Numbered from the stretch's first letter, positions 50,248-62,873 are shown. The stretch: DNA of 64,000 nt from Taenia hydatigena (GCA_036345935.2 JADWOT020001803.1:1-64000); one strand, 5' to 3'. Program-made: numbers and translations. The notes: a model not told the origin generated them from the sequence alone.

Positions 50248-50391
50248 ATGACAGATTTCTTTCCATTTCTATCTGATATCTGTCAACTATTATGTAGTAG
50301 TGCAATAAACGAAGCAAAAACCAGTTTAGTTAGCCAAGGTTTTGTAAAAGAGACTGACGAAAGCGAAAAGCAGGCCATTTTTAATAGAAAG
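50248..50391 (+). other. Possible first coding exon
   Basis: ATG starts a 48-codon polar frame (TDFFPFLSDICQLL, then KETDESEKQAIFNRK) ending at an AAG/GTTAGC donor-like site. Convergent with Z2, whose stop lies 168 bases away. No acceptor exon identified downstream. Confidence 0.25.
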
Positions 50392-50559
50392 GTTAGCCCT
50401 TTCTTATCACATCAAGTTAAACTTGCAATTCTAGCCTATAAATGTCGTTACTACTAGCATTTTACTTTACAAAAAAATTGATACAAAATTGATTCATCTC
50501 TTGAAATTCGCTGACAGAATTTGCATCATTACGCAATGAAAGATTGAGCATTCTTCATT

Positions 50560-51731
50560 TTATCGGCAAATTTTGAGGCGATAGCCCATGGGATCGAATG
50601 CAGCACGCAGAAGTTGAAGACGCAACCGGTTAATAACATATCGTTCGGTGGGATGCTGCTGTTCCGTATGGAATAACACTACATCCAGCCGGTCAAATGT
50701 AAATCCGCAAATAATGCACTGGTAATCTTTGCTACCCTGTTCTTCTTCGGGGCACTCTTGTTGTTCTTTGGGCTCAGGGGATTGAGGAGGCTCTATGTTC
50801 ATAGGACTTCTGCACTTTTCTCCAAATATCGGGCTTGGCGTTGGTGGCAAAATTCTGTCTTTAAAAGAAAAAGAACGTATAAAGTGTGTTTTATTGGCTA
50901 AATGGAATGGACAAAGAACACTGGCTACAATCCAACCTTACCTAAGTGTGCCATTGTGTGCCAAGCCGTTTCTGCAAGTGTGCTGAAACCCTCGAGGCAA
51001 AGCACGCAGAAGTAGAACTTGCAACCGCTATGACGCAGGAGGTGCCGGTGCATCTTACTTAAGTCGCCGTGCTCTTTACCACATGCAGTGCATTTGTATC
51101 CATCATTTGTCTTCTCACCTTCCAGGGCAAAACAAATTAGGGAGAAAATAAACCGCATAAAACGAAAGATTTTCCTTTAGCAGTAAATAATAGTGCACTA
51201 ACTGGCATATTTTTGCATACTACATCATATATTAAGATGAGATTGACTTCGCAGGTGCTATGATTACATGACTTTACGCCACGAATGCGTACAGAACAAA
51301 TCCATGAGGTACTTTAGCTGCGTCTCTCGGTCAGCTACAAAGGGATTCTTGATGGCTTCCCCATGAAGAACGTATTTGATTCGGGAATCCTTGCTTTTAA
51401 GCATCTTCTAATGTAAATACAGATAAAATAATTGCAAAATCGAGTTAAAGGCCTGCACCTGATATCAAATTGCGCACTTGCCTCAATCGTGTCGAGGAAA
51501 CTAATCTCGTCTTTAGGATGGATAGCAAGTGCTTTGATCAAGCTTCTAACACCTTTCATCTCCTCGTTAGAACCTGTAATTAAGGCATCCAAAGCTACGA
51601 TTTGCTTTTATGCATTTTTTCTGAGCCTCGAAAAATGTAAGTGAACCTTGGGCAAACCATCAAACATCTCTTATTTGTAACAGTTATGCTGTCTTACCTT
51701 TCTCGTGCTTTGCTTCTCGACCTTGGCTCAT
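50560..51731 (-). CDS. Three-finger C2H2 zinc-finger protein Z2
   Basis: Five exons: 51731-51698, 51573-51482, 51407-51278, 51118-50942 and 50858-50560. They total 732 nt and encode 243 residues plus TAA, and every junction keeps phase (1, 0, 1, 1). Intron 2 uses a GC donor (GAG/GCAAGT). C2H2 fingers lie at residues 95-115 (C-x2-C-x12-H-x3-H), 123-143 (same spacing) and 192-213 (C-x2-C-x12-H-x4-H). The N-terminal 85 residues have no known motif but are conserved in Z1. A proline/glutamate-rich linker (149-190) separates fingers 2 and 3, and the C-terminal tail after HPTER is the most conserved part. A nuclear nucleic-acid-binding role is usual for such fingers; the target is unknown. No KRAB, BTB or ZAD domain is seen. 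ATG was chosen because it opens a 34-nt exon conserved in length with Z1. Confidence 0.75.
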
Positions 51732-52039
51732 TACCTTTAAATATGGGTTTAGCGAACATCGTTTCCAACCCTCGTAATGCTGATCAGGCATGCTAATCTA
51801 ACTCGTGGAAACTAAATCTGCCCCATTTAAAGTGGTGAAAATTATACTTTGCAGTTTAAGAATATCCTGTTAATTCAACGTTTAAGGTATCACAGTTGAG
51901 GACTGATAGTTAAAATTGCGACGTGTAAGGTTCCCCTGAACTTACTGCGGAAGTGGCTAAACAGCTCAAAACTGACGGATTAGCACAACTAATTTTAACT
52001 GTCAACAACCTGCTTTTGTCGAATTTTTATTATTAGAGC

Positions 52040-55000
52040 TCGCAAGTTAGTTATATACTGAACCGTTCAGGACATTCTGCTCAGTTATTATGGGCAAATA
52101 TGCATGGCTGATACCAGTGAGACTACTTCCGAAGCCTAGAGTAAAAGAACACAGACTGCAATGATAAAGAAGACTTGAGGGATTAGTGCTATTACGCGAG
52201 CACAATTTTAGATTCTTCATGCTAAATGAAAAGAAAGGATTGTTTGTTACGATTCGTCTGTTCTCTGCGCCTCCACTCCATATCAAGAATAAGTGTTAAA
52301 AATCCATCCACGCAATCAATCAAGAAGACTGTTTAAATGGCCCCACATAACCCACCACGAGGTGGGTTTTTGGGTAAGTGTGTTTTGTCTCATCGTGCAC
52401 CTTCGTCCAAACCCATTCATCCATCGAGACCAAGCTCACCCACGCTTGTGGAACCTTTGTGCACAGGAGGATTTTAACCCTCTTATCAAAGCCACAACTG
52501 AATTGGCTCAAGCTCTACATTCTAATTTTGCGTACGGTTTAAAATGCAGCATGATGATTTAAGTTGCAAATGTCGACGTTGCTCTAAATCCTTTAGAACC
52601 ATTTGCTGATGTTTTATTATGAACTGCATAAGTAAGGCTGAATTAAGGTCATTAAATATGCAGCATCACGTTCCTACTCGAGCTTTTGTAGGCTTTAATT
52701 AGTTGCCACATTCCGTCAGGAGCAACATGGCAAGTAATACAAACATTGTAGGTAGGACGGTCGATCGAGGATACCCAAGATGTTCATGCCAATTGCAATA
52801 ACTTTCGTGCAAAATAAGCCAATTTGGCGTGACTGAGGATAGTGATCACAAAATATCGATGCGCACATTTGTAGCAGACAAGTAGTCTACGCACACTGGG
52901 TTAGAGAGGCATTATTATTGCAGATGCCATCGCGTTATGCGTTTAATGCGCAGGCGCGGCTACAAAAAGTGGGCTTGGCAATTCATCAGGCTCTGTGCAA
53001 TACAAGTAAACAAGTTTGTCAAGCAAATGGAAGCTTTGCGTCAACCAGATTTCGTCGAAAGCACCTTTATATAACTTAACACCGAGTCCAGAATGCCCTG
53101 CAAAACGTTACAGCTTGACTACTTAATGCCCTTAAGGGTGCAGAACACTACAAAGGCTGCATTAAGATGTAAACAGCATATGCGCCTAGACTACTGTAAT
53201 GTAATAAAGTATTTATTACTTCATGTACAAGTGCCATTTCTCAAGCCTCTCCTATTAGTGCGATCTACTGTCAAGATGCTTAGTATTGATTGGAAGTTAG
53301 TTCGCGAATGTTGGAGAAAGTGACAAATGATACAGCAGGGGCGCATGCAATCTGCATCTACTGAACTCTATGAGTAGTTCGCAACTCAATTATGCACTGG
53401 ACTTTCTCTTTGGTAATTCATGAGTAAATGTGCACCAACGGCGCCAATGGAACCACTTCCAAAGCCTAAACCGATAACTCACAGACCGCAACGCTAAGGA
53501 AAATTTGAGGAGTCAGGGCTACCTGGCATGCACAGTTACCATTCCTCAGTGTTGAGTGAAATAGTTAGATTCTGCTTTAGCAATTTACATAGCCTCTGCG
53601 CCTCTACTACATACAATACAAGTTTTGGAGGTCCAATCACATTGCCATATGAAGAGAGGGCTGCAAGCAGCCCCATCTAAACCACCACCAAGTACATTTG
53701 TTTATAAGTGTGCTTTCCCATATTGCGTCTCGGTTCTGACTCGTCCCGGATGGTCGGTCGATTTACTCACTCACCCCTACCAAGCCCAAGTCGGCGTACG
53801 CTTGTACAACCATTACACTAAAAAAGATTTCCACCCTATCTACCAGAGCCACAAAAGATGGCTCATTTGTGACACTCTAAATTTGCTCATAGTTAGGATC
53901 ACAGCACAAAGATGTGATCACTTTTATTAGCTTTGCCTTTTAATTGCGAAATACAAACCTGTGAAAACGGAGTTTTTAAAAGCTGTTGGTCGAAACATCT
54001 CAAAAGTTGGTTACCACGTGACAACAAAAAATAGATGTGGAAGGGTGACCAATACCTAAGGGGAAGGGCTGGAACCAGACAAGTATCCTTTAGACGTCCA
54101 GCAGTGCCTAATCTCGTACATAGTGTCACGGGCTTGTCCAGATGGCAATGAGGAATGCTATTAACGGAGGATTCGCCTTAACTTCTAGATGCGACACGTT
54201 GGCAATGACGGAGATTCACTTCTGAAGGGCAGGTAATATCAAGTGGATGGACATTAAAGATACAGCGCGGAACTTACAGCCATCAAACAAATTTACTGCA
54301 AGTTGTGGGAGTCTAGCGATTTTAACCACTTTGTAATAACATGATGGGAAGTACGAAACACTATGATTTAAAAGGAAAGAATTTTATTCTCAAAGAAATA
54401 AAACCAACAAATAACCATAAAATGCGTGTGCATCTACGTTCGCCTGACGAATATGCATGTATACTCATGCGATCGGCTGTTTATGGGGATCGCTGCAGCT
54501 GCCAGCAATGTACAGTGCTCTTTCTGCTAATGCAAAGAAGCATTGAAATCTTTTATACTCTATACGAAACTCAAAACTCAAACCATTTTATGCTAGCTTT
54601 CCTGCTTTAAACGCTATCGCAAATTTGGTACAAACCATGTGGCGCTAGTTGATGCGCGTTGCAAGAAGTGTGCTGCCAACAAAAATATACCCGATTAGAA
54701 GCTTGAAAGGAGGGTCAAACTCAAGAACATGCCTTAGATCCGCGCGACTGTCCTAATTCTTTTAAGTATTGGCTGTCCCATTCACTTTCCTAGAGGTTGT
54801 TACGGGTCGCAACGAGAAATGCACTTAATGAGGGACATGATAAAGCCTCTTAAGATGCGACTAAATGGCGGTGGCGTGGCTTTACGTCTAAAAGAAAGGC
54901 AATATGCAGTGAGTGGTCAGTGAGGAAAAGATGCAGATGCTTGAGGCCATCTAACGGATAGATTGCAAGTTATTCGATTTTAGCGGACTCAAACACTTTG

Positions 55001-56170
55001 TGATGACGTGGATGCATCAAGAAACACAATGCAATAAGGTGAAGGAACTTGATATTTAAATATACGGAACTACGTAAATCCTAAAAATATTTGGAAAATA
55101 CATTGCATTTGCATCCAATGGCTAAACGTGTATATGGGAAAAATAAAGCTGATTTCGTACGAATCGCTGAGACTGCGAAAACCTGAACTTATTGTCGGTA
55201 GAAATAAGTTGCTTTGATTCTCACTTTTGGTTAAGTAAAATGCATGTGCAAGTAAAAATTCGATGAAGCCTACGCGCACTGTTCTTTATTCTTTTGCGCC
55301 TTGTGTTGATGTTTCATTATCAACTACATGAACAGAGTTGAATTTGGAACACTGACTCTGCGGCATAACATTCCTACTTGGACCTTAAGAAGTTCCAGAT
55401 GACTGCTGCGAAGCATTGGAGAAAATGGAACAGGTAGCGCAAGCATGACGAATAAAACTAACAAGAGACGAAACCTACATTATTTTGTACTAGTTGTAAT
55501 GACTTTTATGCGAAAATTTGTCATCATGGCATGGCTGAGGACTACCAAAACAAAATATTGAGACGTGCATTTATAGGACAAAAATACCCTGTGCACACTG
55601 GGTCACAGGAGCAGTACCATTGCAGATGCCATCACATTAAGCATTTAACGCGCAGGTGTGTCTACAGAAAGTGAACTTGACAATGCGTTAGGCCCCACAC
55701 AATTGGAGAAAGTAATTTTGTTATGCGCATGGGAGCTTTCTGCTAAGTCGGTCTTATCACAATCACCTAATCATAATATCGATCTGGCTGGTCTCCAATT
55801 GCAAAACAATATGACTACAAGTCTTATTTTCTTTAATCTGCAAACCGCGAATTGTGGTAGCTGTTATAACTCAAAACCAAAGCCTTATGCGGTCTAAGCG
55901 TTAGTGCCTGTTTTGCCAGAATGCTTTGCAGAATATTACAACTTGACTACATACTTTTTCAAAGACATAGAGCTCATTAACAGCATTTTCTATCAAGCTT
56001 TAAACAGTTCATACACCTGGGCCGCTGCAATGCCATGAAGTGTGTGCAACCTCTTGTACAAGTTTCATTTCTCAATCCACTCTCACCACTGCGAATTACA
56101 GCCAGGAAGCTGATAATTGTCGATTGGAAGCAAGTTACTTGTCCTTTCGTACTACCACCTAAGCCTAGAG
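52040..56170. repeat. Tandem repeat cluster of segments W, U and V
   Basis: Three segment types recur here. W: 52090-52520, 53430-53910 and a short piece near 56150. U: 52600-53340 and 55300-56140; shared landmarks include cgcacactgggt/tgcacactgggt and attgcagatgccatc. V: 54060-54330 and 54780-55060. On the minus strand the W copies share an LGFGS / LGLGGS frame (52110-52150, 53445-53480, 56160), and the family F segments of the left arm carry a similar IGFGPT. No copy gives a complete spliced frame, so these look like decayed exons of an unknown gene, multiplied locally. Confidence 0.5.
52349..52368. other. Perfect 8-bp inverted repeat (hairpin)
   Basis: aacccacc, a 4-base acga loop, then ggtgggtt, followed by a T run. 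It lies inside segment W1 and is not present in W2, so it is probably not a conserved signal. Confidence 0.6.
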
Positions 56171-56199
56171 GAATGAATTCTGTTTGAAATTTCGCAGCA

Positions 56200-58440
56200 C
56201 ACTTCGACTAAGCCGCAAATGTTCAGTCTAGTTAATTTGCGTAAAGAAGGCATATGCAAAAATCGCCAGTCCTATGCAACGTTTACGAGATACGTTTGCA
56301 GTAAAACCGCAAATTTTCATTTTTTGCTTATGCTAACGGAACAAATGATCTGCAGTTTGGCCGCATGTTCTGCATAGCGATGTTTTAGGGGGTAATGCAG
56401 ACAAAGTTTGCTCAAAACAAGGAGGCTTTTGCACAGAATGCGGCATTTGTAGACTCTAGCTGTAGCCATCAAGAGGAACTTGAGTCGGAGTGACAAGGGT
56501 GAATCTAATTATCCAAACGCGGGTCCAAAGCTTTTCACCAGCTGCTCTCTTAATCAACCAGTGACTGCGGTGTTCTTAAACGCAGAATTCTTAGCCCTGC
56601 GATTGACCGCAGATACCCTAATGGAGCAGTGAAATTGCATAGGTACATAACGATCACTTCAGCACTACTTTGTTCAGCTGCGACTTGTTGTTGAGACTAG
56701 GCAGCCGTGTTGTAATGCTTTTTTCTCTTTCTATTCTGCAATGCTCTGCAATCAAAATTACTCACTTGCAGCCATTAGTAACAGCCCACGATCACCCATT
56801 TAATCTCGCCTCCATTTTTCACACTTTTTCACTTTAGTTCGTGCTAGTTTTCCGAAAAGTGCTAAGAAGTTTAACCTATTACTACTTTGACAATATGCCA
56901 AATACAATGTAAAGAGTAGGGTCGAAAGCAATTTGCATTTCTTAACACGGCAAATCGAATCGTAGCCATTATGTTCACTGTAAACGCACGGGCGTTTTTC
57001 ATTTTTCTCATACTTTCCTGCACAGTTATGGAGCGTTTGATTCATTTTCCTTAAATACGTCTTTACCAATTCTCATTGTTACTCAAAACCCTGCTAAACT
57101 TTAGAAGTCCCATGAATATAAGGTGATAATGCGATCCTTCAGGATTGATTAGATTGCGATTATCCCCGGAAAATCAAATTAATTTACTAATGCATGTAGG
57201 CATGTAAAATCTCAAAAAAAATAAGACGACTGATCGCAAGATCGTGTCAATTTTGCAAATTAGTTTGATTGATGCCGATAAAAATTGACGTTTTTTTGGA
57301 CCGACCTAAACGAATATATGCTCAGAATAAGTTTGGAATTCCAATTAGCGTTTGTAGACAAACGCAGAATAGGTCATGCGTAATCCACAGCCAAGAAACG
57401 GAGTGTTTGTTGTGCTTTATGGGTAGCATGCAGAGCAACGTTTTACTACAAAATGCAACTCGTTTTAATAATACATTTAAATTTTAAAGTTCATAGCACC
57501 TTTTGGACTTACTAAAGGTAGGCTACGATGAACTTACTCCCCAAGTCATTGCAGTTCAGCCAAAATGGCCTTTTTAATGAGGAGGGCACAGCCAACTCTT
57601 TAATGTCCCATGTTCATACCTGTTCGGCTAAATAGAACAGCACGCTTTTTAAACTGCTGCGCAGAATTACATTAGAGACAGCTTAGTATGCTGCGTAGGC
57701 AATGCTGGTATACAATTTGGATCCAAACGTAAGGCATTCATGGGTTCTTTGGCTGAATATTTCTCGTGCTCCTCACTCGTCTAACTTTGTGACCAACAGT
57801 GATGCAATGGCGAACTCGGTGTCCTTTTTAAATAGGTTAGATCAATGTGAATTTGAATTCGAATAAATACTACTGTGATTTATTTAGCAGGATATTGGTA
57901 ATGTAAAATGCGGAACTGGTGGAAAGAGAATTGGGCAACCAAGTGATCATATGATCTGGGCATTTAATACGTTTTCATTGTGATTGTGTCTAAGCAAGTA
58001 AAATTATGAAATTCTCGATATTATAATGCTCTGATTAGTGTTCCTCTATCTAGATCCATTTGGTGAATTTTTTGTTTGCAGCGGTTCATCACAGTGTGCT
58101 AAAGAAGTGGCTACACGCTAAAAAAATCCTTCATTTTTATAACCCAGCGAAAGCAACTTACGTGAATATAGATTTAGTCATTACACCTGTTTGATTTTTC
58201 AACAAATTTGCTTCCAGGCACTGTTGATTGCTGAGCAGACTATAAACTCAAAAAATTTATATGAAATCTCTTCCTGTTGTACCTACAGTCTCATCACAAA
58301 AATTTGTAATGGACATTGTCAGCAGTATTTTTTTTTGCGATCCAAGACGTTTCAATGGAGTATTTCCACCTAAAATACACAAATCTGTTCACTCACATTC
58401 AGTACATATTGTGCAGGAGTCCGTTTCTGCTGCGGTTTTG
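56200..58440. other. No recognised gene
   Basis: A minus frame at 56800-57069 is 89 codons and lysine-rich (KCEKWRRD at the end) without support. Otherwise nothing was found. Confidence 0.35.
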
Positions 58441-58479
58441 ATAACTCAAATTATGGCAGGACACAAAACAGCATAAATC

Positions 58480-58820
58480 GACGCACTGTAAGAAATGATG
58501 CACAATCGAGGCAGACTTGAGCGTGTCCTCAACTAAGCATAACATTTGGTTTCAGCAGTCTGAGCAGCGCACTGATGGCAAAATCAGGAATTTAATCCTT
58601 TTAAAGTGAGATGCAGCAGTGACGCCTGTAGCAAATAATTAATGCACCTTAATTAATCCCTCGTCTCCCCACTTTTAGTTGTTACGAACCAATGCCACGA
58701 AGAAAGGCTACTTTTATGCTAGCACTGCGATACTTATGGTCCTTAAATGCATCCTGTAGGCGAGAGTCAAAAAGACAATTCGAACCTAGTTTCGTAGGAG
58801 CGATTAAATTTTCTCGAGGT
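58480..58820. repeat. Q repeat, copy 2
   Basis: The direct partner of 38700-39010. It is followed at 58829-58845 by a short (ctact)n microsatellite. Confidence 0.5.
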
Positions 58821-59689
58821 GAAGAATTCTACTCTACTCTACTCTGCTAATTCTACTACATCATTGTTTTGCCTGTCCTTCTAGGCCAATGTCTCGAAAC
58901 TGGCAAAATAACCATTTCTACAGACATCCAGTGGGGTCGCCTGATGGTAAATTAGCCCCACTGTGTAAAAAGCTGGAATGACACCCATTTAAAATTTAAT
59001 TGGGATTGACGCATCTAAAATGCTTAGAGAAATAAATACTGAAAATCCGAATGAATGTTTCTAGCCATGAGGGGAGGTTTAACACCAGTAGCAGGTTGAC
59101 ATGTTACCTAATCCCAAAGCAATGCTGATTATATAAGTCGAGATAGAAATCGGCTCCTTAGAATTGGCTGAAGGGCTATTGTCAGGCTTCGAGGAGTTCA
59201 CAGTGGGGCCCAGATTTACTGCGAATGCTTGTTCATCTTTGCAACTCCTTAGCTAACTTGAGAAACTAAAAGTAAGGAAAAAAATCGAGATCGTGAAATA
59301 CAATGGCTGACAAATGATGGCAAAGCAAGTACAGAAGGCGAGGGCGATTCGAGAAATTAAAGCTGTTCAAATTGCTCCTACAAGGTCTTCTCTTTACAGA
59401 ACGTCCGTATTCTCCCCTGAATGTTTCCAGTCAGTTAGCTTTAGCACTTTTTACATAGACAATCTTATGTGGAGTCTTGCAAAAAAGCTTATCAAATGAA
59501 TATGGATATGCTGAACAAAGTGCTACCAAAAGTCTGAGGGAAAGCAATGCAAGTTGATGGATTAAGCCTTTTCAAAGTGCTTGTTAGAAGTGTTTGACGC
59601 GTTCTCATATCTTCCTTTAGTAAACAATTGACTCGGGTAATCGGCACTTCTTATGCATGAAGCATGCGAGATTACCTTAACATCAGTTA

Positions 59690-60415
59690 ACAGTGAAGTT
59701 AGTTTGACACACGTCAACCACGCTTATTCGACCTCACATACGCCAGTAAAAGCGGTTCCGTCAGTCATGGTCCATGTTCTTATTGCGCCAACTACAATCT
59801 TTTAATCGATCGCGGAGCCAGAAATCCGCTTCGGAAACACCGCAGCAGCTGGAAGCTCCACCACTTACATTCTTGCACTTCGTCTACATTCCCTGTCGAA
59901 AATCAATTTTATTTGTAGAATATTTTAATTGCGATGGACCTGCTGACTTAATCGCTTACATATTTCTTCCACCATGTGCTACCTGCTAAAGTAATTTTCC
60001 ATGCAAGTGTCACCTACGCATCAGCCATCGATTTCTGGCACTGGTCACGCATCCTCGGAGGCGTTCACCCGATCTTGTGGGTACAGGTTTCTTGGCCAAA
60101 ATGGAAAGGGTGTGTAAGCATTCACCCCTCTAAATGTGTCTGTCCTGTTCATGCCTATCGGTCAATCGCAGACGGACCCTATTGAGCTAAAGACTTTTAC
60201 AATGCGACTAAGAAGTGACTGCGCAAGAAGTCAGATCTCAGTTTTTAGCCACTCAACAAAGCAGAAGGGCAATAGTCTTCTGTTTTCTCCTCTGACGCTG
60301 TCCTATGCATAGCTGACTGTGAAAGCATCTGGTACTAGCAAGTACACTCGGCTCTATTCAGCGCTTGATAATCAGGCCATATGAAAAATCGTGCGACCAC
60401 CAAAGAGACCGCACT
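59690..60415 (+). pseudogene. P1, broken inverted copy of P2
   Basis: Aligned with P2 over its whole length. The first frame stops 13 codons after ATG 59768; the following residues (AEPEIRFGNTAAAG) still align with P2 in the same frame. The second segment keeps VSWPKWKGCVSIHPSKC but ends in TGA near 60182. A five-base loss near 60205-60210 then shifts the frame; in the shifted frame the last 35 codons and TAG again match P2. Confidence 0.65.
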
Positions 60416-60897
60416 AATACCGTACCAACTTAGCACTTAGTGGTAAAAGCTGGCAGCATTCTAAAAAAGAGTTTGGAGTTCTTGAGTAAAGAAGTGCCAT
60501 TCGAATTAGCAGAGTGTATTTTGTAGGTTGGAATGTCACGGAGGACCAAATGTACCGAATCTCTATTGTGATGCACATCCATGTGTATGCTGAAAATTTC
60601 GATAACAACTGAGTGTAAGACTTAAGACTTTGAAAAGATGTGGCTGCGAGACAAGCAATAGCACTTTGTTACAGCGTTACCAACTTCTGCTTATTTGCAA
60701 TCTGTATAAAAGAAGTCGCTGGTGCTAAAAGGGACTCACGCTCACCAACAACAATAGAAAGGTTGGATGCATACTCATAGGTCAATTTCTTTTACTCCCA
60801 TAATCAGGCTGCTTCCTCGTCTAGCATGGAGAAACCAGACACCTCTTACCAATAATTCATCTGCAAGTATAGTTTCATCTTGTGATAGACGAACCAT
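60414..60897 (-). CDS. E2 gene, first two exons (candidate)
   Basis: Exon 1 (60897-60850) reads M, VRLSQDETILADELL, then donor GTAAGAGG. A candidate exon 2 (60643-60414) follows acceptor cttgtctcgcag and is open for 75 codons in one frame (KSYTQLLSKFSAYTWMCI; later LLIRMALLYSRTP). That frame needs exon 1 to exit in phase 1, as E1 does, but E2 exits in phase 0. Either E2 lost one base, or another acceptor is used, or exon 2 is mis-assigned. Exon 1 and its upstream region are the secure part. Confidence 0.4.
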
Positions 60898-61070
60898 AAC
60901 GTCTTACCTTGTCGCCATTTTGCCGTATTTGCTAATCGCATAAATTGCAGCGCAAACTTGCATATAAGTAAATACGTGCGCAGACGTATACTTATAATGG
61001 CAACATTAATATGTATACATGCACGAAAGTATATATGTGCGTATATACATATATATACGAACCTGATTCA
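60898..61070 (-). promoter_or_regulatory. Conserved upstream region of E2
   Basis: The inverted match of 20640-20817, flanked by TA-rich microsatellite sequence (61021-61060). The block atttatgcgattagcaaata is at 60933-60952, about 35 bases before the ATG. Probable promoter or 5' UTR. Confidence 0.5.
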
Positions 61071-61655
61071 AGCCCGCACTGAATGCATCAAAATTTTATG
61101 TCTGATGAGTAAGAGGCAGAGAAAGACGAAGCAAAACAAGTTTCGCTGTAGAATTTTGCATTTCATGGATTCGTAAAACATGATTTCCTCTTTATAAGAG
61201 CAAAACTCGACTTTCTTTGCCTTCTTATTAATCCGTTTATGGTAGTGCCTGATGCAATCAATCAAATGAAGGGGACGTCAGACGTCAGGATCATCGGTTA
61301 TGGTGATCAACAAGTACTAATATTAGCGAAGCCTGAAATACCCATAACCCCTCTCTATCCGTCTCTGTTCTGGTCTCACTTCATTTTACATTTGTCAATT
61401 CCGCTCGACAGGCGGTACAATCAAGATAGTTAACTAAGGAACCGTTGTTAATGCTAAGTTCGCAGTGTGTAAATCGTCACTATGGGAGTTCTCGAGGCAG
61501 TTCTAGGTCAACATTTGAAACAATTGTTAAAAGAAAGCCTGATCGTCCGCCTGTTGGCCACCTCATTAGGAGATAATCATTGATTTATTTTGCATTTCTT
61601 TGCAATCTCCAATAAATGCTGATTGGTGCCTAAGAAACCTTGCCACCATAATTAA

Positions 61656-61901
61656 TTAAAGGAATTCACGTGCAGAGCATTGATTGTTTGACTGCTGGCT
61701 TCCATTGCGATCACTTGATGAACCAAGTTGTCTGTGCTGGATGAGCCGGCTTTTAAGCCCGCCAGCGACCTCCGATTCCTTTCTACTTTTGGTTATGCAT
61801 ATTCTTTTTAGCTCTTTTGTTTCCTTTCCTCCAATAAAAAGCCTCGTGGTGTTGACAGCGGTAAATAAATCCGGCTTTAGAGGATCTCCAATCCGATTCA
61901 T
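61656..61901 (-). CDS. Small basic protein or last exon (candidate)
   Basis: From ATG 61901 the frame runs 81 codons to TAA: MNRIGDPLKPDLFTA, a basic middle (KETKELKRICITKSRKE) and a Ser/Gln/Asn-rich end. The frame is open further upstream to 62000, so it may instead be a last exon; an acceptor-like ccgctaaag lies at about 61919. Codon use is coding-like. Function not recognised. Confidence 0.35.
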   Translation of the reverse strand: MNRIGDPLKPDLFTAVNTTRLFIGGKETKELKRICITKSRKESEVAGGLKSRLIQHRQLGSSSDRNGSQQSNNQCSAREFL

Positions 61902-62379
61902 GTCCCTTATTACATGCTTTAGCGGTAAGGAATAAAGTGAATGTGTTACAGGTGGAAGTTTTGCTGGCATCCAGTAGAAGCCACACAACACTCGAGTCAT
62001 CTAGAAAAGTTTTGTTTTGAAGAATTTCTTAACCTACATGCATAAAGACGTCAACAATGTGAGCATGCGTTAGACTCTGCCATTACGGAGCTGTGTTAGT
62101 TACTGCAATCTTATTCTAAGCTCTACATTTGGGCCGGTGTTCCAACATCTATCTGTAGACACACTAAGTGGACAGTAAAACCATCTACCTCAGAACAACC
62201 TTGACCTTCTGCGGCCGTAGATAAAACTCATTTGCAATTCTTTGACAATATGTACCTACAGTCTGAAACACAAGTATTCTAGTATTCTAGTCTTCTATTA
62301 TACAACTAAAGCAATGTAAGAGTTTTCGTGAAGGGGCTTAACTCAATCCAATGTACTGCCATTTTGCACTTTTCACTCA

Positions 62380-62490
62380 GCTCTATGTTTGCAATTATTG
62401 CCGCCAATTGGGATTGCGAATGGGTGTGCCCCATTTATAGTGCGCTTCGGTTCTGACTCTTCTGCGCCGGTCGATCAATGGCGACAAAGT
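62380..62490. repeat. Diverged W-like segment
   Basis: Similar to 53700-53770 (cggttctgactc, then gtcggtcgat-like text) in the same orientation. Too short and diverged for more. A small attctagt repeat lies just upstream at 62276-62292. Confidence 0.35.
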
Positions 62491-62873
62491 TAGTTCTTAG
62501 ACCTATGGATCTACTGGGGAAATATTAAACACTATACGTGCATGTACACTAAATCAATGAACAAGTATGTGCAACTATTCGATTGATTGTTTGGACGAAA
62601 CATCGCAAATGCTGCTATTAAATCCTTTGTTCAGCAAAGATGAGTTGCCTTATTTCTTGATGCTCAACTTGTAAAATTCAGGTGCAATGATATGGAATAT
62701 AACTGTGTTAAATTTGCGGTAATTTGCTGCACACCATTATACTAGGCGCCTAAATCGTAGAAGCAGCATCGAATTATCGCGACAGTCTAATGCATCCTTT
62801 TGCACTACGTGTTATATTTTGATTGACTGAATAAGGGTTGTAATTGAATGCACGATTTGCTTGACAACACACT

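Noticed and set aside
52349..52368. Hairpin followed by T run as a bacterial-type terminator
   Set aside because: The surroundings are eukaryotic with introns, and the hairpin is absent from the homologous segment W2.
53093..56140. U segments as a reverse transcriptase fragment
   Set aside because: An LDY-like word and hydrophobic runs are present, but no catalytic motif or conserved block order can be seen.
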